Assembly (NCBI GenBank): GCA_964017185.1
Contig: OZ024880.1
Location: 47,505,071 to 47,569,070 of the forward strand
Length of the DNA: 64,000 nt
Direction: 5' to 3'
From: Rugalucina vietnamica
Lineage: Eukaryota > Mollusca > Bivalvia > Lucinida > Lucinidae
Position 1 is the stretch's first letter. Every line of letters begins with the position of its first letter. Under the pieces are notes generated by a model that searched no databases, had not been told where the DNA came from, and worked only from the letters and a program-made list of their open reading frames with translations. Shown here one piece after another: positions 58,188 to 64,000 of the stretch. The translations under genes were made by a program, and so were the position numbers.

Positions 58188-58730
58188 CAATGGTTTGATC
58201 CTTTGGAAGCAGTAAAACATTCAAAGGGTGAAAGTATGGACTTTATTGCACAATTTCGGGTAATGAGCCCTCACCAGTAGCCCTATTTAAACCCGCAACG
58301 AACGCCAGACTAGTGTACTGTAATTTCGAAAATTTACACAAGAAGTCTAAATCAAATACACATTCCTAAAAGGGGTCCTAAAATTTAAACATTGCTTAGA
58401 AGTATGTTTCTAAACGTGAGTGTTTTGAACACTCTGAATACCTTTACTGATCTCAAAGGACCTAAATAAAATAAAGTATGCACTATTGATAATGTACGAG
58501 GAGACTTTTAAGGGCCGCCACACGGCACAACACCAGCTGCAGTAATAGCAAATAAAATATAATGGTTTGATCCTTTGGAAGCAGTAAAACATTCAAAGGG
58601 TGAAAGTATGGACTATATTGCACAATTTCGGGTAATGAACCCTCATCAGTAGCCCTATCTAAACCCGCAACGAACGCCAGACTAGTGTACTGTAATTTCG
58701 AAAATTTACACAAGAAGTCTAAATCAAAGA
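58188..58730. repeat. Family C locus with terminal direct repeats
   Basis: The first unit starts AATGGTTTGATCCTTTGGAA (58189) and runs through the GGCCGCCACACGGCACAACA internal block; the second starts at about 58560 and is cut at about 58730. The two ~170-nt overlapping parts are nearly identical, and the arrangement equals that at 12715-13335. Confidence 0.75.
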
Positions 58731-58976
58731 GAAGAAGAAAACTGACTGTTCCCCTTTTTCTGCTGTTATTGATTTTCTAGAGTTTCTTTTCAGGATTATT
58801 TTCGCGGTATATTTCTGCGGACTGAATAATTGGCCTATGAAAGAAGAAGATACATTATTTCAAGATAAAAATTTTCATGGCGATTCATTTTCGTGTATTT
58901 GTCGTGAAAATATATTTGTTTTCCGTATGTTCTATAGTTATCTTCAGACTCTTTTTCCATAATTAATTTACTTCAG

Positions 58977-59240
58977 AATGTGATGACACACACTACGGTA
59001 ACGATTGTTCTCAAACCTGTACATGTGTCGTCGGCAATACAAAATCATGTAACAAGATCAATGGTACTTGTACGTGCAATGGAGGCTGGGAAGGTACTAA
59101 CTGTACGGACGATGTCGATGAGTGTACGGCCCTCACCAACCCATGCAACAACACGCTCAAAACATGCTCTAATACCCAGGGATCGTTTCAGTGCAGTTGT
59201 ATAGATGGATACAAAATCAATGCAGACTTAGAGTGTATCG
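58977..59240 (+). CDS. Exon 20: laminin-type EGF plus calcium-binding EGF
   Basis: The acceptor is ttacttcag and the donor ATCG/gtaagt; 88 codons between phase-1 introns, the same length as exon 19. The first module reads CDDTHYGNDCSQTCTC and ends CTCNGGWEGTNC; the second starts DVDEC, contains CSNTQGSFQC and ends GYKINADLECIG. The last ~35 nt plus the GGTAAGTTA donor seed the minisatellite that follows at once. Confidence 0.93.
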
Positions 59241-61475
59241 GTAAGTTAGGCTACAGAATCAATGCAGACTGAGTATTGGTAAGTAGGATACAGAATCAAT
59301 GCAAACTTTGAGTGTATTGGTAAGTTAGGATACAGAATCTAAGCGAACTGAGTGTATTGGTAAGTTAGGGTATAGAATCAATGCAAACTTTGAGTGTACG
59401 TGGGATTATCAAAAATTACGTGGACTTTTCTTATAACTTAGGATTATACGACTCGATTCCACTCAAACTTTCAATCCACATGGATGCATGTAATATGCAT
59501 GAGTGTGCAAAAATTTATCACAATCCCTTCATCCGTTATAAAATTATTGTGAAATGAAAACACACACTTTCGCCACCTTGGAGCACTCCGATGATGTCAG
59601 TGACGTTGGTGCAAAAACACTGATTTTGAACCTCAAAATGTGCTTTTTAGGGCTACTGATTTTTACAGTTTTACTGCTCAAAGCATGTCAAAAGATTGTT
59701 TAACTATTGCAGCATGGTTTAAATTACCAATCAATATAAAAAACTTAATGTATTGCCTTGATTTGAGAATAAATTTGGACTGGCCTAAAGGATGCTTACT
59801 TTTTAAATTATGATTTAGACGTTAGAACATTTTAAATGACGGATATGAATTTCGATATTTCTTTGGGTCCTATTTGTTCAAACATGCACGCAATGTTTCA
59901 TTTGTAATGCTTTATCGAAGGACATTGAAGTTTTACCGGCAAATAAGAAATTAGGATTAGTTTCAAATGGGAATTGTACAATATTGCCGGTTGATATGTG
60001 TTGCATGAAAATCAGACATCGCTTAAACATTGTGAAAAAAGCAAACATGCATGCCTAATCAAAACAACGTAGGTGCACAACCGGTCCACCATAATTTTTA
60101 AGCATTTATAAATTGTTTTGCAATGGATTCATTAAGGCACATGGCACGTTTGGCTGTGATCTGCAAAACCGTTTTGAAGAAAATGCAAAAGAAATGCGAT
60201 ACTGCAGTGCCAAACTTAACGTCATTTCTGACGTGCTCCGTGATGGGGAGGGTGGGGTAAGAAAAACCATCACCAACTGCTAATAAAACATTTTAGATTA
60301 ACCAAACTTTCAGAATCTAGTGAAGTTAAACAAGTTTAATGTCAGATGAAATTTGAATATGTTTGCCTGAACCGTTGTCAAGTTATGGGAAAAGTCCACG
60401 TAATTTTTGATACCCCCTCGTACTGGTAAGTAAGGATACATAATCAATGCTAACTGAGAGTATTGGTAAGTTAGGATACAGAATCAATGCAAACTTTGAG
60501 TATATTGGTCAGTTAGGATACAGAATCAATGCAAACTTTGAGTGTATTGGTGAGGTAAGATACAGCACATACAGACTTAGAGTGTATCGGTGAGTTAGGC
60601 TACAGTATCAATGCAGACTTTGAGTGTATTGGTAAGTTAGGATACAGAATCAATGCAAACTTTGAGTGTATTGGTAAGTTAGGATACAGAAATAAAGCGA
60701 ACTGAGTGTATTGGTAAGTTTGGATACAGAATCAATGCAAACTTTGAGTGTATTGGTAAGTTAGGATACAGAAATAAAGCGAACTGAGTGTATTGGTAAG
60801 TTTGGATACAGAATCAATGCAAACTTTGAGTATATTGGTCAGTTAGGATACAGAATCAATGCAAACTTTGAGTGTACTGGTGAGGTAAGATACAGCACAT
60901 ACAGACTAAGAGTGTATCGGTGAGTTAGGCTACAGTATCAATGCAGACTTTGAGTGTATTGGTAAGTTAGGATACAGAATCAATGCAAACTTTGAGTGTA
61001 TTGGTAAATTAGGATACAGAAATAAAGCGAACTGAGTGTATTGGTAAGTTAGGATACAGAATCAATGCAAACTTTGAGTGTATTGGTAAGTTAGGATACA
61101 GAAATAAAGCGAACTGAGTGTATTGGTAAGTTTTGATACAGAATCAATGCAAACTTTGAGTGTATTGGTAAGTTAGGATACAGAAATAAAGCGAACTGAG
61201 TGTATTGGTAAGTTAGGACACAGAATCAATGCAAATTTTGAGTGTAATGGTAAGTTAGGATACAGAATCAATGCAAACTTTGAGTGTATTGGTAAGTTAG
61301 GATACAGAATCAATGCAAACTTTGAGTGTATTGGTAAGTTATGTTACAAAATCAATGCAAACTTTGAGTGTATTCATGAGTTATGATACAGAATCAATGC
61401 AACCATTGAGTGTATTGATATGGTAGGATACAGAATCAATGCAAATTTTGAACGTAAGGGTAAGTTAGGATAGCA
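59241..61475 (+). repeat. Minisatellite of ~42-nt units derived from the exon 20 end and its 5' splice site
   Basis: Units read GGATACAGAATCAATGCAAA then CTTTGAGTGTATTGGTAAGT, i.e. the exon 20 end (GATACAAAATCAATGCAGAC TTAGAGTGTATCG) plus its donor. Many 42-nt units alternate with a 40-nt variant (GGATACAGAAATAAAGCGAA then CTGAGTG...). A higher-order repeat of 330 nt is visible from the rare unit TACAGCACATACAGAC at 60561 and 60891. More than fifteen units keep GGTAAGT. The array is split by a TIR element at 59399-60420. Confidence 0.9.
59399..60420. mobile_element. TIR element inserted in the minisatellite
   Basis: Ends CGTGGGATTATCAAAAATTA and the reverse complement of CGAGGGGGTATCAAAAATTA, both continuing CGTGGACTTTTC, over 1,022 bp. 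TA on both sides (or GTAC, 59396-59399 and 60420-60423) fits a target duplication within the array word GTGTACTGG. No coding frame; probably a non-autonomous DNA transposon. Confidence 0.8.
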
Positions 61476-61803
61476 GGGAGCAGAAATCTGAAAAAAAGGC
61501 AATTTAGGGTTATAGGTCATAAAGAGATCTTTTTTTCGCTCAGCGGGGAGCTAAGATTCCCACTGATAGGGCTTCAATTGTGACAAAGTTTGTCTCGATA
61601 TTTACCTTATCATCAAATCTTAATATAGTTCTTGATCCTGATAAGGTTCACGATCCGTATTTGAGCAACACTAAATACAAATATCAAAACTTTTCACCTG
61701 AAAATTTACAATTTTTACAACTTCAAAAAAAAAAAAAAACAAAACAAACAAAAACAGTTTATTGCATGTGCGTGTGTTCGTAATATACCATTATGCCTTT
61801 CAG

Positions 61804-61920
61804 ACATCAATGAGTGTTTGGAAGGATCCGCCAACTGTCTACAAGAGTGTGAAAACGTGCCCGGAAGCTTCAAATGTTACTGTTACCCGGGATTCCAGGG
61901 GGCAGGAAATAACTGTATAC
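61804..61920 (+). CDS. Exon 21: calcium-binding EGF
   Basis: The acceptor is tgcctttcag and the donor ATAC/gtgagt; 39 codons between phase-1 introns. It starts DINEC, contains CENVPGSFKC (beta-hydroxylation pattern) and ends GFQGAGNNCI. The final C joins exon 22 as a Pro codon. Confidence 0.93.
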
Positions 61921-62304
61921 GTGAGTTGAATGCATTGTCAATGATTTTACATTCACTTTATATTTGTCGATGAATTTATCTAGGTATTGTACATGGTAGC
62001 TTAATTGGTAGCTAAATTAAGTTATTTTCAATTGAAGTCAAAGTGATATAAACCAACGTGAAAACCACTTGGCAGTTTACGTTTAACAAGCAAAAGACTG
62101 CGCTGTAAAATTTAATAGGTTAGTATGTGAAAGTTATGGATTTGGATTTTCGTTTTTTATTAAATCAGAAAACTCTAACCATGACTGACGACAAATTACA
62201 TCATATGCAGATAGTAGAGATCCCTGGTGAAAGATTGCAATTTGCTGTGCCACCAATGAACTATTCAGATTCACAGACTCAAGATGGTGCCTCTTTATAT
62301 TCAG

Positions 62305-62583
62305 CGTGTCCTTCCAACACACACAACTACAACTGTAGTGGAATCTGTAACTGTACTGATGCTCACATCACTAACCCGACTCAGACATGTAACAGTAAGA
62401 CCGGTAACTGTGACTGTCTCCCGACCTGGACTGGTTCCCGCTGTGAAACTGACGTGAACGAGTGTGCGTTGGGAACTGACAACTGTGCCAGTACACCAAA
62501 CACAGAATGCGATAATATTGATGGTGGTTTTGAGTGCAACTGTTTACCTGGTTACGAGAAAAATGATAAAGGGGCATGTGAAG
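62305..62583 (+). CDS. Exon 22: laminin-type EGF plus calcium-binding EGF (last in window)
   Basis: The acceptor is tatattcag and the donor GAAG/gtaatt; 93 codons between phase-1 introns. The first module reads CPSNTHNYNCSGICNC, with a longer middle (NCTDAHITNPTQTC), and ends CDCLPTWTGSRC. The second starts DVNEC, contains CDNIDGGFEC and ends GYEKNDKGACEG. Because the donor is phase 1 and no stop is reached, at least one more exon must follow beyond 64000 or within unrecognised sequence. Confidence 0.93.
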
Positions 62584-64000
62584 GTAATTACATAAACTAT
62601 TTTTTTAATCGAGAAAACACATTTCATATCATACTTTTAGCAAAACCCTTATTGCACAATAAGAAGTGCCTGTCTTATGGTCAGCTTAAGTTATTTCAAA
62701 ATAATTGGGCCTTTGCGTGAGAAACCCAACAATTTTGGTTCCGACCAGGTCCGATACAAACCGGGCTGTACAGTCACAGAAGATGGTTAGAAGTTGGAAA
62801 TTTCGGATGTAGAAAGAAGAGGAATTGTACTATCCGTGTATTGAAAACAAAGGCGCTGATCTGCACATTTGTTTTTGCCTATGCAGATTTTTGGTTTTCC
62901 CATGAGGTGGCTCAATCATAAACCAAGGTCAGTTTAAAACTGGTTATACTATCTACAATCATATGATGATTAGATTAGATTGCTATTTGTGTTCCATAAG
63001 TATTTTACGTCTCGGTTTTGTGCGTCTGATTTCAGTGAAAATGCGTTACATACGTTACAATTAAATTGTCCGCCAACCGCATTGATTTTGCTTATGTATA
63101 GTGGCAGGCGTTGTGAAAGGTTACTTCAGAAATAGTTACAGATCACGCTGATAATGTCATTATATAACATTGAATGGTAAAAACGACAAAAAGTAAAAAA
63201 AATCCGTACTTAAGGAGTTGGGGTTTGGGGTGTGAGCGCTTAAAATTCAATGGCATAACCGGATTACACTCTTCAAAAGTTAATATATCTAATATGAATT
63301 CTACATTAGTGCCAAATCATAAAAGTGGACAACGAGGAGCATTTTACCTGCATTAAAATCATTGAAACTGATTTTTTAAGTTTTTAATGTTTTTGTGTTA
63401 CATACGTTGCCATCTTAACGAATCTAAAGTACTCATTTATGAAAAAGCAATGAACTTTCAATTTAAAAAAGACATACTTATAATCTATAGCAAGACGATA
63501 GTCTAAATCTTTCTTTTATTTCAAACTGGACTATTCGTAGTTGAATGTTAACGCTGTAGTCCTTCATAATATTAAGTTAGTTACTGTGGAACATATGCAG
63601 TATATTTTTCTTTTTCGGGACGGGAAATGATTTGTCTTTTAAACCAGTGTATCAAAACTAAAAAAGTGCAAAAAGATGTATATTAAAAATAGCTAACTGT
63701 CCTGTAATTTGATCTTTGTTTAGGCTGTTTTGGAACAGTTACGTAGGTAACACCATCGGTAAATCAAAAGGATTAATAAATGCAAATATATGTGCCAGTA
63801 ACTTCCCTTCATCACAGGATAATAATATATTTAGATTTTGAATTTAAGTTAGAGATTCATAGTGTATTTTACAAACTTAGAGTATTTTTCTGTTTTCAAT
63901 GGGTAACATACGTAACGGCTTCTAGAAGGCAAATGCACCACATCACAAGGCGACAACGTGCCTAGAAACTCTAAATAGTAATCAAATAAGACACGCATAG
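62584..64000. other. Intron after exon 22, with family H and GTTAC-motif repeats
   Basis: 62740-62910 resembles 48705-48880 (family H). GTTACATACGTTAC at 63045, GTTACATACGTTGC at 63397 and GTAACATACGTAAC at 63903 relate to the element at 32676-33063. No further EGF exon was found. Confidence 0.6.

Larger units (their letters stand above)
5834..62583 (+). other. Partial multi-EGF extracellular protein gene, 22 internal exons
   Basis: The span covers 22 exons joined in one consistent reading frame of 1,169 codons. The frame was checked at each junction: intron 1 is phase 2 and all others are phase 1, with GT donors and AG acceptors. The deduced order is a non-EGF beta-rich segment, a CxxC-type EGF pair, then alternating calcium-binding EGF (D-I/V/L-N/D-E-C start) and laminin/MEGF-type EGF modules. 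The pre-EGF part resembles the region between VWD and EGF repeats of invertebrate MUC4-like proteins; this is from memory of the family, not a search. No signal peptide, start codon, transmembrane segment or stop codon lies in the window, so both termini are missing. About 94% of the span is intron, mostly transposon-derived. The role is probably in extracellular matrix, cell surface or secretion; a precise function cannot be given. Confidence 0.85.

Noticed and set aside
18877..61475. Regular repeats considered as a CRISPR array
   Set aside because: Units are head to tail without unique spacers and derive from exon ends in a eukaryotic gene.

Overview
This is an AT-rich, intron-dense, repeat-laden animal genome segment. 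Its cysteine-rich EGF-like exons with GT-AG introns, and its repeat types (Penelope-like retroelement tails, AGCTCAGCTGAGC-type and GTCCGTCCGTCC-type intronic repeats, 'gtcaaaggtca' repeats), suggest a bivalve mollusc. The species is not identified, and the mollusc assignment is an inference.

One host gene explains all the convincing coding signal. It runs on the + strand from 5834 to 62583 and is open at both ends. I resolve 22 internal exons, totalling 3,507 nt (1,169 codons) in about 56.7 kb. The first exon is a beta-rich, non-EGF segment entered in phase 1 and left in phase 2. Every later intron is phase 1, as expected for EGF modules that spread by exon duplication. Exons 2-3 carry a CxxC-rich EGF pair that resembles the stretch just before the calcium-binding EGF repeats of invertebrate MUC4-like (NIDO/AMOP/VWD) proteins. 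Exons 4-22 encode a long series of calcium-binding EGF domains, interrupted four times by a laminin/MEGF-type EGF. The product is most likely a secreted or membrane-anchored extracellular glycoprotein. Its start, any N-terminal NIDO/AMOP/VWD domains and its C-terminus lie outside the window.

Region by region: 1-5833 is upstream intron filled with a GTCGAC-rich repeat (family B), an intact but 5'-truncated Penelope-like reverse transcriptase and a TA-flanked inverted-repeat element. 5834-8728 holds exons 1-4. 8729-18750 is a large intron with a TIR element carrying a nested TIR element, a fossil exon, tandem repeats and a broken L1/Tx1-type LINE. 18751-22795 holds exons 5-8 and an exon-derived minisatellite. 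22796-33604 is an intron with two large TIR elements. 33605-43931 holds exons 9-16, Penelope-like tails in both orientations and a 5'-truncated LINE with a clear target-site duplication. 43932-52105 is an intron built of 540-nt repeat units with a Tc1-like remnant and a 4-kb TIR element inside. 52106-62583 holds exons 17-22 and a second exon-derived minisatellite. 62584-64000 is intron.

The most unusual signal is that the ends of EGF exons, including the 5' splice site, have been copied into their own downstream introns. This produced two minisatellites (after exons 5 and 20), two decayed whole-exon copies (exons 4 and 10) and one partial copy (exon 19). A third small array abuts the acceptor of exon 13.
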